DNA of 64,000 bases, from the NCBI GenBank assembly GCA_903879915.1, contig CAIRNJ010000101.1:61053-125052 (forward strand). The letters run 5' to 3'. The first letter of the stretch is position 1. Every line of letters begins with the position of its first letter. The position numbers and the translations under genes were made by a program. Below are positions 28,456 to 36,594 of the stretch, piece by piece. The stretch comes from an uncultured Elusimicrobia bacterium (GTDB taxonomy: Bacteria > Elusimicrobiota > Elusimicrobia > Elusimicrobiales > UBA9959). The notes under the pieces are model-generated. The model saw only the letters and a program-made list of their open reading frames with translations, was not told the DNA's origin and did no database searches.

Positions 28456-28487
28456 GAGCCTTGACATAGCGGAACCACCCGGCGGAA

Positions 28488-28523
28488 GGCGGCCTTGACA
28501 TGTCAAGGCCGCCGCACTATACT
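28488..28523 (+). promoter_or_regulatory. sigma70-type promoter embedded in a perfect 26-bp palindrome
   Basis: The palindrome 28488-28513 has 13-bp arms meeting between 28500 and 28501 (left arm ends in CCTTGACA). Its left arm supplies the -35 TTGACA (28495-28500). TATACT (28518-28523) follows at exactly 17 bp. A dimeric regulator bound here would cover the -35 box. The target is the exported protein starting at 28566. Confidence 0.8.
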
Positions 28524-28565
28524 ATCAGCAGCGAAAGAAAAGCCTGCGCGGAGAGAACGGCACCT

Positions 28566-30035
28566 ATGACTACGACCCGCTTTCTGTACGCCGCCGCGGC
28601 GTTCCTGGCCCTGGGCGCCGCAGCCCCGGCCTGCGCCCAGCCGGACTTCGGCGCCATCATAAAACAGCAAAGGAACACCCGCGCCGCCGCCGACGCCACC
28701 TATGTCAGGCCCGTCGCGGTGAACATGGCCCCGCTCCAGGTGGACCGGGCGCTCCGGGCCGCCGGCTCCGACCTGACCCGCACGGCCGTGGTGGCCGGTC
28801 ACGCGAAAGTTTACGCCGACGTGATAGACGGGAAATATCCCATGGCCGACAAGCGCAGCGCGGCGGCCATGCTGGGGCTGCTGGGCTCGAGCAATTCGCC
28901 GCTGGTAGGCGACGCGCGCTGGATGCAGTACATTTCGGGGCGGCTCATTAAAGCGTACAACGGCTCACCGGGCCTGCCCGTCAAGGCCGCCGCGCTGATC
29001 TCGCTGGCCCTCGTGGCCGGCGCCAACTACGCGTCCCTGGGCGAAGCAACGCTGGCCTTCCTCGGCGGCGTGGCCGCCGACGACGGCGCCAGGTTCGAAC
29101 TGCGCCGGACCGCCGTCATAGCGCTGGCCAGCATACACAAGCCCGCCGCGGTAGCGAAGATCTCTTATTTAATAAACAGGCTCGCCGAAGCCGACGGCGA
29201 CGGCAGGGACGAGGTTTTCGAGATAACCGACAAATACGAGCTGGAAGACGCCGGGAGCGGGGCCCGGACGCTGCAGGCTTCGCTGATGCTGGCGCTGGAG
29301 GAGCAGCTGAACTGGGAGGCCTCCGGCCAGGCGCTGACGGCGCTAAGGTACTACGCCAGCCTTTCCGGGCAATCCTGCGAAAGCCGCTGGTACGGCGACT
29401 CCAGCCTGGGCATAAAAATGCCGAAGAAGGCCGGGGTGAACAGGACCACGCTGGTGATGGCGCGCTTCATGCTCGCCCAGAAAAGCCGCGGCTTCCGGTC
29501 CGATATTTCCGACGTGCGGTCGCACATCGAAAGGACGGGCAACGGCTACGGCCGGACCTTCCTTAAAGAGACCGGCAGCGCCCGCTGCCTTATCCCCGTC
29601 ATCGAGGACGACGGCTTCAAATGCGGCACGCGCAGGTCTTTCGACGCGCTGTATTACAATATGGCTTTCCCCGGAGGCATGCTCTACGACACGGACAACC
29701 CGCCGGTCATGCCGGTCAATTTCGACAATTGCGTGGCCGCGCGCACGCAGAAACTGATGCTCAACCTGGCCGCGGATATCCTCATGGGCGCGGCCATCGA
29801 GCATCTCGGCCTGGTGGCCATCCGCTACGGCGCCCGCTACCTTACGAGCTGGTCCATAGACACGGCGTACAAGGTGGTAGCGGCGGGCGGCAGGCTCAGC
29901 GCCGCCAACAGGTACGCGAAGTTCGGCGGCTCTATAGGCGAATACGCCGAGCTCACCGCGCGCCTGTGGGAGGGCTACTCCACGGCCACCCACGTGCAGG
30001 GCATAGTCAACACCACCCGGGAGGCCATGGAATAA
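28566..30035 (+). CDS. exported protein of unknown function
   Basis: 489 aa from the ATG at 28566, which begins a signal peptide (TTTRFLYAAAAFLALGAAAPACA) and has GGAGAG upstream; the frame is open to 28500 but that would translate the promoter. Residues 60-230 are helical and Ala-rich with HEAT-like spacing (KAAALISLALVAGANYASLG, LRRTAVIALASIHKPAAVAKI). Later parts hold three Cys (QSCESRW, SARCLIP, FKCGTRR). No known domain is recognised. It is expressed from the palindromic promoter and converges on yvlD. Confidence 0.7.
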   Translation: MTTTRFLYAAAAFLALGAAAPACAQPDFGAIIKQQRNTRAAADATYVRPVAVNMAPLQVDRALRAAGSDLTRTAVVAGHAKVYADVIDGKYPMADKRSAAAMLGLLGSSNSPLVGDARWMQYISGRLIKAYNGSPGLPVKAAALISLALVAGANYASLGEATLAFLGGVAADDGARFELRRTAVIALASIHKPAAVAKISYLINRLAEADGDGRDEVFEITDKYELEDAGSGARTLQASLMLALEEQLNWEASGQALTALRYYASLSGQSCESRWYGDSSLGIKMPKKAGVNRTTLVMARFMLAQKSRGFRSDISDVRSHIERTGNGYGRTFLKETGSARCLIPVIEDDGFKCGTRRSFDALYYNMAFPGGMLYDTDNPPVMPVNFDNCVAARTQKLMLNLAADILMGAAIEHLGLVAIRYGARYLTSWSIDTAYKVVAAGGRLSAANRYAKFGGSIGEYAELTARLWEGYSTATHVQGIVNTTREAME

Positions 30036-30054
30036 GCGCCCGCCGGGCGGTTCA

Positions 30055-30387
30055 TTATTTGAAGATAGAGAGGAAAGCGCTGACCACCCACAGCACCAGC
30101 GCGAATACCAGCGCCCACCAGAAGCTGGCCACCTGGAAACCCGGCACCAGCCAGCTCACCAGCTTGACCATGAAGCCGATTATCACGAAAGTGAACAGGC
30201 CCAGCGACAGTATGTTGATGGGCAGCGTAAGTATAAGAAGTATCGGCCGCAGCACGGCGTTGGCCAGGCCCAGCACCACGGCCACCACCAGCGCGGTCAT
30301 GAAGCCGTCCAGTTTCACGCCCGGCAGTATCCGGGCGGTCACGAAGACGGCCACCGTGCTCAAAAGCAGATTAACGATAATTTTCAT
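30055..30387 (-). CDS. YvlD/DUF360 (PF04020-type) four-helix membrane protein
   Basis: 110 aa with four hydrophobic helices and the family's pattern: MKIIVNLLLSTVAVFVTARILPGVKLDGFMTALVVAVVLG... begins with ILPGV then has LGLANAVLRPILLILTLPINILSLGLFTFVI. The family is annotated as phage-holin-like, but most members are ordinary chromosomal genes without phage context, as here. It is last in the minus operon behind the lipocalin, 13 bp apart. Confidence 0.88.
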   Translation of the reverse strand: MKIIVNLLLSTVAVFVTARILPGVKLDGFMTALVVAVVLGLANAVLRPILLILTLPINILSLGLFTFVIIGFMVKLVSWLVPGFQVASFWWALVFALVLWVVSAFLSIFK

Positions 30388-30400
30388 AGCGCCCTTATAA

Positions 30401-30910
30401 CTATTTCGGATAAATAAGCTTGTCCGTATCGAACCCCAGCGCCCTGGCCCTGGCCACCAGCCCGGCCGTCACGGCGGGGGGCGGTTCGGGGCTGCGGGCC
30501 AGCAGCCACAGGTATGACCGGCCCGGGCCGGCCACCAGCGCGTACTGGTAATTTTCCTTGTCCAGCTCTATTATGTAGTAGCCGCCGTAGAAAGGGCGGA
30601 AAAAGCTCACCTTGAGGCTGCCGGTAGTTTTCTCGCCGGTGAAATAAGCCCGGCCCTCGGCCTCCTTCCATTCGTTCTTGCGGGGGTCGAAGCCTTTGTT
30701 CAGCACCCTCACGCCGCCGTCGCCGCGCAGCGAATACTCGGCGGTGACCTTTACGAGCCCGCGCTCGAAAGAATGGTCCAGCCGGGCCACCTCGTGCCAG
30801 ACGCCGAGGTAGCGGCCCAGGTCGAAGCCGTCCACCGGCCGCAGCCCCGCGGGCGCCGGCCCGCAGGCCGGCAGGAACGCCGCGCACGCCGCGAGCAGAT
30901 ATTTTTTCAT
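30401..30910 (-). CDS. blc: lipocalin lipoprotein, Blc-like
   Basis: 169 aa. A signal peptide with lipobox-like LPAC (Cys at about residue 16) makes it a probable outer-membrane lipoprotein. The lipocalin entry motif is in FDLGRYLGVWHEVARLDHSFERGL (G-x-W), followed by VTAEYSLRGDGGVRVLNKGFDP and SYLWLLARSPEPPPAV, the typical Blc C-terminal landmarks. Blc binds lysophospholipids or fatty acids and is made under envelope stress. Its place behind a kinase/regulator pair fits stress control. Confidence 0.9.
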   Translation of the reverse strand: MKKYLLAACAAFLPACGPAPAGLRPVDGFDLGRYLGVWHEVARLDHSFERGLVKVTAEYSLRGDGGVRVLNKGFDPRKNEWKEAEGRAYFTGEKTTGSLKVSFFRPFYGGYYIIELDKENYQYALVAGPGRSYLWLLARSPEPPPAVTAGLVARARALGFDTDKLIYPK

Positions 30911-30941
30911 ACGGCAGCTCCCCGCCCCGGGAATTTTCCGG

Positions 30942-31331
30942 TCATTTCTTATCGGCCGCGTCCGCGCGGTCCGCCAGCGCCCTGCGCACGGCTTCCAGGA
31001 ATTCCGCCACTTCGAAAGGCTTCTGAAAGCGCGCGGCCAGCTCCAGGCCGGCGGCTTTCTCCAGGAACTCCTCGGTGGCCAGGTAGCCGGTTATCAGGAT
31101 GCAGGGCGCGCCAGGGAATTTACCCTTGAAAGCCCGGATCACGTCCACGCCGTCGCCGTCCGGCAGATGCCAGTCCGCTATCAGCAGGTCCAGCTGGTTG
31201 GCGGAAATTATTTCCAGGGCCTCCCGCATTCCCGCCGCGGACAGGAACTCGTACGTCCCCCCCAGCAGGCGCCGGCCCAGCTTACGCACCACTTCCTCAT
31301 CGTCCACGAAAAGTATTTTATTGGTTTTCAT
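30942..31331 (-). CDS. single-domain response regulator
   Basis: 129 aa receiver domain only. KILFVDDEEVVRKLG gives the acidic pocket, Asp in LLIADWHLPDGDG is the phospho-acceptor, and LITGYL and FQKPFEV give the Thr and Lys switch residues. There is no output domain. It overlaps the end of the histidine kinase by 14 bp, so translation is coupled and the kinase is its likely partner. A phosphorelay or control of the kinase is likely. Confidence 0.9.
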   Translation of the reverse strand: MKTNKILFVDDEEVVRKLGRRLLGGTYEFLSAAGMREALEIISANQLDLLIADWHLPDGDGVDVIRAFKGKFPGAPCILITGYLATEEFLEKAAGLELAARFQKPFEVAEFLEAVRRALADRADAADKK

Positions 31332-32847
31332 TTTTAACGGGCAGTTCCACGGTGAACGTGGTCTCCCCTCCCGGCCCGCTTTCCGCGCTGAGCCTGCCTT
31401 TATGGTTCTCGACGATCTCCCTGGAGATGGAAAGCCCTATCCCGGTCCCCTTCCCCTTGGGTTTTGTGGTAAAGAACGGCTCGAAGATCCTGTCCAGGTT
31501 CCCTTCCGGGATCACCGGGCCCGTATTCGTGAATTTCAGCACTATCCTGTTCCCGTCCGCCGCGGCCCTTATCTGCAGCCTGCCGCCCCCGGCGGGAACC
31601 ATGGCGTCCCTGGCGTTGGCGATGATGTTGAAAAAAACCTGCTGCAGCTGGGCGGCGTCGCCGAAGACCGGCGGCAGCTCGCGCGGCACGTCCTGCAGCA
31701 CTTCCATGCCGGGAGGGAAGAAATCGAGGCTGAGAAGTTTCATCACGCCCGCCAGCAGATCGTGGACGCTGACGGTTTCCCGCACGGATTCCCTTTTCCG
31801 GCTGAACAGCAGCAGATGCTGGATGAACTCCTTGCAGCGCCTGGCCTGCAGGAGTATGACCTCCAGGTCCTCACGCTGCTGCGCGGACAGCCCGCTGTCC
31901 TTCAGCATTATCTGCGCGTACCCCATTATGCCGGCCAGCGGGTTGTTAAGCTCGTGCGCCACCCCGGAGACCAGCTGGCCCACTACGGCCATCTTGCTCG
32001 CCTGCACCAGCCGCTCCTGGGAATCCTCCAGCTGCCGGGTCCGTTTTTCCACTTTCTGTTCCAGGGTCTGCTGATACACTTCTATTACGTTCTTTTTATT
32101 TTTCAGGTCCCTCAGCAGCTCGTTGAAGAACCTGGCCAGCCGCCCTATTTCATCCCGGGAGGTCACTTTTACTTCCCAGGCCAGGTCGCCTTCGCGCGCT
32201 TTGCGCATGCCTTCCTGCAGCAGCCCCACCGGCCTCAGAATAAGCCGCACGAAAAAGCCTGAAACTATCAGGGCCGCCAGCAGGATCAGCGCGGTCGTCA
32301 GCAGAAGCTTCGAGACGATGGTCCTTTCGGCCCTGTGCGCGGCGGCGAGGGAAAACCCCGCCCAGATAAATCCTTCGGCCGGGCTCTTGTCCGCCTCTCC
32401 GTCCGGCAGAAGGTTACCCCCGGAGGGATCCGCGGCCTGTCTCACCGGAATAAGAGCCTCGACTACCTCTTCACCCTTATAGACCGTCCGCCGGTAAACC
32501 GGTTCCCGGTCCGGGAGGCGCCGAACCCAGCCAAGGTCGGCCGGGGCGCCCGCCGGGGGCACGCTGGTATGCGCCAGCATCTTCCGGTCGTGGCGCAGCA
32601 GCCCGGCGTACAGCACGAGGGTCCGCTGCTGAAAAGCGCGAAGGACCGTCAGCCCGTCGGCCTCCCTGCCGGTGGCCAGCGCTTTCCGGAAGCCGGGCAG
32701 GAGCTCACCGGCCTCCAGAGCGGCGTGGTTGGCTATCTGAACGCTTATCACGTCGGAGACGGCCTTCCTGGAAAAAGCCAGGCTCAGCCACAGCGCGACG
32801 CCGGCAAGGACCAGTATAAAGACCAGGAATTTAGAATATAGCTTCAT
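31318..32847 (-). CDS. membrane sensor histidine kinase
   Basis: 509 aa. A membrane helix at about 8-26 and another near 176-198 enclose an extracytoplasmic sensor of about 150 residues. A HAMP-like linker (RPVGLLQEGMRKAREGDLAWEVKV) and a coiled coil lead to the HisKA dimer with GVAHELNNPLAGIMGYAQIML, His being the phospho-site. The ATPase domain has NIIANARDAM (N box), FTNTGPVIPEGNLDRIFEPFFTTK (G1 and F boxes) and GKGTGIGLSISREIVENHKG (G2). The signal is unknown. It is flanked by two receiver-only proteins in one operon with lipocalin. Confidence 0.93.
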   Translation of the reverse strand: MKLYSKFLVFILVLAGVALWLSLAFSRKAVSDVISVQIANHAALEAGELLPGFRKALATGREADGLTVLRAFQQRTLVLYAGLLRHDRKMLAHTSVPPAGAPADLGWVRRLPDREPVYRRTVYKGEEVVEALIPVRQAADPSGGNLLPDGEADKSPAEGFIWAGFSLAAAHRAERTIVSKLLLTTALILLAALIVSGFFVRLILRPVGLLQEGMRKAREGDLAWEVKVTSRDEIGRLARFFNELLRDLKNKKNVIEVYQQTLEQKVEKRTRQLEDSQERLVQASKMAVVGQLVSGVAHELNNPLAGIMGYAQIMLKDSGLSAQQREDLEVILLQARRCKEFIQHLLLFSRKRESVRETVSVHDLLAGVMKLLSLDFFPPGMEVLQDVPRELPPVFGDAAQLQQVFFNIIANARDAMVPAGGGRLQIRAAADGNRIVLKFTNTGPVIPEGNLDRIFEPFFTTKPKGKGTGIGLSISREIVENHKGRLSAESGPGGETTFTVELPVKNENQ

Positions 32848-32948
32848 GGAAACGGCTCACCGGCCCTTTTCAGCGCTGCGCGGGCGGCTGTGCCGGCGCG
32901 CACGCAAGAACAGTCCCCCCCCTATTTATTCGCCCCTGCCGCCGGTTA

Positions 32949-33329
32949 TTAACGGTTAAAACTGCGTTTCAGTATTCCGGCTACCCTGGCCGTCAGCTCT
33001 TCGTTGATAAAAGGCTTGAGCACGTAGTCCTCCGCGCCGGCCGCCAGCCCCTGCACCTTGCTGTCCACCGAAGTGGCGTCCCCGGTCAGCATTACTATCG
33101 GGATATGCCGTATGCGGGAGTTTTCCTTCATTTTCGCGCACAGGTCCAGGCCGTTGCCGTCGGGCAGGTTTATGTCCATCAGCACCAGGTCCGGCAGTTC
33201 CTTAAGGCAGGCGGCCATTCCTTCGGCGGCGGTATTTACCTGCAGCACGTCGTAGCCTTCCGGCGTAAAGATACGCACCAGGACTTTAGACATTATGCGG
33301 TCGTCTTCTATGACAAGCAGTTTAAACAT
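32949..33329 (-). CDS. CheY-like response regulator
   Basis: 126 aa receiver domain: FKLLVIEDDRIMSKV (acidic pair), LVLMDINLPDGNGLDLC (Asp phospho-site), IVMLTGDATS and YVLKPF. The protein has no output domain. It is first in the minus-strand operon, 101 bp before the kinase gene, and is likely one of its partners. A -10-like TACTAT with TTTCAT 18 bp upstream lies near 33411 on the minus strand, as a weak promoter. Confidence 0.88.
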   Translation of the reverse strand: MFKLLVIEDDRIMSKVLVRIFTPEGYDVLQVNTAAEGMAACLKELPDLVLMDINLPDGNGLDLCAKMKENSRIRHIPIVMLTGDATSVDSKVQGLAAGAEDYVLKPFINEELTARVAGILKRSFNR

Positions 33330-33514
33330 ATGGTCCTCCCCGCGCGCCGGGCAGCTCCGGCCGGCGGCCGGCGGGCAAAGCCGCCGAAAGATCCTTAAAA
33401 ATTGTCCCTTCCTTTATATAGTACCAAAGTGGAAACGTTTTATGAAATGCCCGCAAGGTTCCCGCGTCCCCGGAGCCGTCAGGGCGGGCCGCGCGGCCGC
33501 TGCAAAGATTCCTG

Positions 33515-33544
33515 TTGACAAGCCTGGCGGGGATATGGTAGAAA
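33515..33544 (+). promoter_or_regulatory. promoter of the acyl-CoA operon
   Basis: TTGACA (33515-33520) is a perfect -35 box; TAGAAA (33539-33544) follows at 18 bp. The start would fall near 33551, leaving a leader of about 100 nt with an AACGGAGGG ribosome site before the ATG at 33653. Confidence 0.65.
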
Positions 33545-33546
33545 AT

Positions 33547-33565
33547 GAATACTGAATCACTATTC
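33547..33565 (+). promoter_or_regulatory. candidate TetR operator
   Basis: A 19-bp near-perfect inverted repeat, GAATACTGA, A, TCACTATTC, with one mismatched pair per arm, lies right after the -10 box and across the predicted transcription start. Two TetR-family genes are in the operon it would control. Binding is inferred. Confidence 0.5.
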
Positions 33566-33652
33566 GCTTTATTGATCCCGGCAGGCGCCGCGCAGAACAC
33601 GGGGCGGCCACGGCGGAGAAAAGCGTAAAAAATAAACGGAGGGCAGAACAAA

Positions 33653-34396
33653 ATGGAAAAGAAAACAGCGGTAGTAACCGGGGCGGCCAGGGGTCTGGGG
33701 CGGGCCGGGGCGGAAAGGTTCCTTGAAGCGGGCGACTGGAAAGTGGCCCTGTTGGACGTGAACGAAGAATCGCTGGCGAAGACCGCCGCCGAGCTGGCGG
33801 AAAAGTACGGCGCCGAGAACGTGGCGCATTTCACCGTGAACGTGACCTCGAAAGAATCAGTGGGCAACACCATGCAGGCCGTGCTGGCCAAGTTCGGCCG
33901 CATAGATACCCTTATAAACACCGCCGGCATCACCCGCGACGCCATGATGCACAAGATGGTTGAAAGCGACTGGGACCTGGTGCTGGACGTGAACCTTAAA
34001 GGCGCGTTCCTGTGCGCCACCGCGGTGGCCCCCCACATGAAGGAAAGGAAATCGGGCACCATCGTGAACACCTCCTCCGTGGTAGGCGTTTACGGCAACA
34101 TGGGCCAGAGCAACTACGCGGCCTCCAAGTTCGGCATCATCGGACTGACCAAGACCTGGGCCAAGGAGCTGGGCCGCGACGGCATACGGGTCAACGCGGT
34201 AGCCCCCGGCTACACCATGACCGAGATGCTCGAGACCGTGCCGGAGAAGATCCTCACCGCCATCTCCGACAAGACCCCCCTTAAAAGACTGGGCAACCCC
34301 AAGGATATAGCTAATTCTTATTATTTCCTTTCTTCCGACCAGTCCGCCTTCATAACCGGGCAGGTCCTGTCCGTGGACGGAGGCCTGGTAATATAA
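33653..34396 (+). CDS. SDR-family 3-oxoacyl reductase (FabG/PhaB-like)
   Basis: 247 aa. TGAARGLGRAGAERF is the NADP(H) Rossmann loop, NTAGITRDAM the structural motif, and Ser-Tyr-Lys catalysis is seen as NTSSVVGVYGNMGQSNYAASKFG. The end, FITGQVLSVDGGLVI, is typical of FabG/PhaB. It should reduce 3-ketoacyl-CoA or -ACP to the 3-hydroxy form. Sitting in an operon with a thiolase and a CoA-transferase, an acetoacetyl-CoA reductase role is more likely than fatty-acid synthesis, but this is inference. AACGGAGGG precedes the ATG. Its stop overlaps the next start (TAATG). Confidence 0.88.
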   Translation: MEKKTAVVTGAARGLGRAGAERFLEAGDWKVALLDVNEESLAKTAAELAEKYGAENVAHFTVNVTSKESVGNTMQAVLAKFGRIDTLINTAGITRDAMMHKMVESDWDLVLDVNLKGAFLCATAVAPHMKERKSGTIVNTSSVVGVYGNMGQSNYAASKFGIIGLTKTWAKELGRDGIRVNAVAPGYTMTEMLETVPEKILTAISDKTPLKRLGNPKDIANSYYFLSSDQSAFITGQVLSVDGGLVI

Positions 34397-35592
34397 TGCC
34401 CGCAGCCCCTTCCACGCCGAAAGGCCAGAAGACCCGCGAGAGGATAATCACTGCCTCCGGCGAAGCCTTCTCGAAAACCGGCTACGGCCTGACCGGGGTC
34501 GCGGACATCTGCGCGGCCTCGGACATAGCCGTGGGCGGCTTTTACCGGTATTTCTCCGGCAAGGAAGAGGTGCTGGCGGCCGTGGTGGCCAGCCTGGAGG
34601 CCCGGCTCAGCGCCGAGGTCGCCGGGCTGCCGCCCGCCGCGGACCTGCGGTCAGAGATAGCCGCCGTGGCCGGGCTGTATTTCCGGTTCGTGGCTGAGAA
34701 CAAGGATTTCTACCAGGTAATGCGCGAAGCCGAGTTCGCCTGCGAGCGGGTGTCGAAGAAGTTCTACGGCTCCTTCGCCTCCGCGATCCTCGCGCGGCTC
34801 GCCAAATACGGCGCCGGCAAGGACGAGGCGGCGGTGTACGCGCTGATAGGCATACTTTCTTTCGTGGGCGTGAAGAACCTCCTCTGGCAGAAAAGGCCCG
34901 TGCCCGCGGGGGCGGCCGCGGCCGCGGCCGAAGTGTTCCTCAACGGCGTCAGCCGCGTAACGCCCGACTTCGCCGCGCTGGTGAAGAAGGCCGCGGCGCT
35001 TAAAAAGGCGCCGCAGCCGAAAGCGGCGAAGAACACCGCTGCGCGCCTGCTGGCTTCGGCCGAGGTGGTATTCGGCCGCCTGGGCTACGGCCCGGCCCAT
35101 ATTTCCGAGATAACCAAGCACGCCGGCTACGCGGCCGGCACTTTTTACACCTGCTTCAAGTCGAAGAAAGAGGCGCTGGACCAGCTTGTGATAAAGCTCA
35201 GGAACGAACTGGTGGCGAAAGCCGCGGCGTATTCCAAAGGGTCCGCTTCCAGGACCGAGACCGAAGTGCTGGCCTTCATAGCCCTCTTCGATTTCATAGC
35301 CGAGCACCCCTGCGGCTACAGCATCATGCGCGAGGCCGAGTTCGTGGACTTCAAGCTGGCCGAGGATTACTACATCTATATCCTCAACGGCTACACCGCC
35401 GGCATGCGCGCCTACGCCCGCCCCGGCGAGTTCGCGCTGGACGACCACGAAACGCTGTCGCTGATGATGATGGGCATGGGGCATATGCTGGGGCTTAAGT
35501 ACGCGCTGTGGAGCGCGAAGAACCCCGGCAGCAAAGAAATAGAAAACCTGCTGCGGCGGGTGTTCTCGGGTTTCAACAAAACTAAAAAATAA
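34396..35592 (+). CDS. tandem (double) TetR-family regulator
   Basis: 398 aa built from two complete TetR units. Unit 1 has a helix-turn-helix at about 10-58 (TRERIITASGEAFSKTGYGLTGVADIC...GGFYRYFSGKEEV) and a ligand-type domain at 65-190. Unit 2 has HTH at about 213-262 (ARLLASAEVVFGRLGYGPAHISEI...GTFYTCFKSKKEAL) and a second ligand domain. Both ligand halves share the motif FYQVMREAEF/GYSIMREAEF. One chain would thus imitate a TetR dimer. It starts in the stop codon of the reductase gene, and probably controls this operon through 33547-33565 in response to an acyl-CoA. Confidence 0.85.
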   Translation: MPAAPSTPKGQKTRERIITASGEAFSKTGYGLTGVADICAASDIAVGGFYRYFSGKEEVLAAVVASLEARLSAEVAGLPPAADLRSEIAAVAGLYFRFVAENKDFYQVMREAEFACERVSKKFYGSFASAILARLAKYGAGKDEAAVYALIGILSFVGVKNLLWQKRPVPAGAAAAAAEVFLNGVSRVTPDFAALVKKAAALKKAPQPKAAKNTAARLLASAEVVFGRLGYGPAHISEITKHAGYAAGTFYTCFKSKKEALDQLVIKLRNELVAKAAAYSKGSASRTETEVLAFIALFDFIAEHPCGYSIMREAEFVDFKLAEDYYIYILNGYTAGMRAYARPGEFALDDHETLSLMMMGMGHMLGLKYALWSAKNPGSKEIENLLRRVFSGFNKTKK

Positions 35593-35607
35593 ACGGAGGG
35601 TTAACGT

Positions 35608-36582
35608 ATGTTCAAAATAGTATCTACCGGGATGTATCTTCCCAAGAACCTGGTGACCAACGAGGATATGTACAAGAAGTTCGGCGACGACCCGCTCAGG
35701 AAGGTCTTCGAGCGCATCGGCCACGGCGCCCGCTATTACTCGGACAAGGAAGAATCCTCCGCCACGCTGGCCATCAACGCCGGCCGCCAGGCCCTGGAGA
35801 ACTCGAACCTGAAGCCAGAGGACATAGACCTCCTTATAATCTCCACCGACACGCCCTCCCAGCTTTCCCCCGCCACCGCGGCGCAGGTAGGCCACGAACT
35901 GGGCATCAAAAGCGCCGGCGCGTTCGACGTGAACTGCGCCTGCGCGGGCTTCGTGACCGCCGTGGACATGGCGGCCAAGTACCTCAACGGCAAAGAATAC
36001 AAGAACGCCATGGTGATAGGCACCTACGCCATGAGCAAGCACCTGGACCACGACGACGGCAACACCTCCATCCTGTTCGGCGACGGCGCCGGCGCTTTCA
36101 TCATGAGCTACTGCCTGGAGAAAGGCAAATCGGCCTCCACCCTTAAATCCGACGGCTCCTACTGGGATTTCATGGGCATCTACGGCGGCGGCACCATGAT
36201 GCCGGTGGACGAGAAAGTGCTGCTGGAGCGCACGCACAAAGTGAAAGTCCCCAAGAAATTCCCCGCCACGCTCAACTCCGAAGAGTGGCCCCCGCTCATC
36301 GAGAAGACCCTGGCGAAACTCGCGCTGAAGCCCAAAGACGTGGACGCCTACGTGTTCACGCAGATCAGGAAGCCCACCATCGTGGAAGTGATGGAGAAGT
36401 TCAACATCCCGATGGAAAAAACCCACACGATAATGGAAAAATGGGGCTACACCGGCTCGGCCTGCGTGCCCATGGCCTTCCACGACATGGCGGCCCAGGG
36501 CAAAGTGAAGCGCGGCGACCGCGTGCTGCTGTGCGCCTCCGGCGGCGGCTACTCGATGGCCTGCATGACCTTCAGATATTAA
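35608..36582 (+). CDS. KAS III (FabH)-like thiolase-fold protein lacking catalytic His/Asn
   Basis: 324 aa, normal FabH length. The acyl-accepting Cys112 is in FDVNCACAGFVTAVD, in the exact family position. The other two catalytic residues are replaced: His of HQAN is Thr251 (FTQIRKP) and Asn of GNTS is Tyr281 (WGYTGSA). Decarboxylating condensation by the usual mechanism is therefore doubtful. It may act as an acyl transferase or non-decarboxylating enzyme such as HMG-CoA synthase/OleA relatives, or bind acyl groups. GGAGGG precedes the start. It lies between the double TetR and the CoA-transferase in one transcript. Confidence 0.85.
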   Translation: MFKIVSTGMYLPKNLVTNEDMYKKFGDDPLRKVFERIGHGARYYSDKEESSATLAINAGRQALENSNLKPEDIDLLIISTDTPSQLSPATAAQVGHELGIKSAGAFDVNCACAGFVTAVDMAAKYLNGKEYKNAMVIGTYAMSKHLDHDDGNTSILFGDGAGAFIMSYCLEKGKSASTLKSDGSYWDFMGIYGGGTMMPVDEKVLLERTHKVKVPKKFPATLNSEEWPPLIEKTLAKLALKPKDVDAYVFTQIRKPTIVEVMEKFNIPMEKTHTIMEKWGYTGSACVPMAFHDMAAQGKVKRGDRVLLCASGGGYSMACMTFRY

Positions 36583-36594
36583 ATGGAGACCGTG

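Larger units (their letters stand above)
33330..33652. other. divergent regulatory gap, no gene seen
   Basis: The 323-bp gap separates the response-regulator operon (minus) from the acyl-CoA operon (plus). It holds the plus promoter at 33515-33544, the inverted repeat at 33547-33565, a weak minus promoter near 33411 and a GC-rich inverted repeat near 33355-33385. Open frames crossing it are shadows. Confidence 0.6.

Noticed and set aside
30055..30387. Phage holin, hence a prophage remnant
   Set aside because: The holin-like label of this family is structural; no phage gene is near and the gene is part of a chromosomal operon.
34396..35592. Two adjacent TetR genes joined by a missed stop
   Set aside because: The linker is in frame without start or ribosome site, and the second regulator at 39219 shows the same joined plan.
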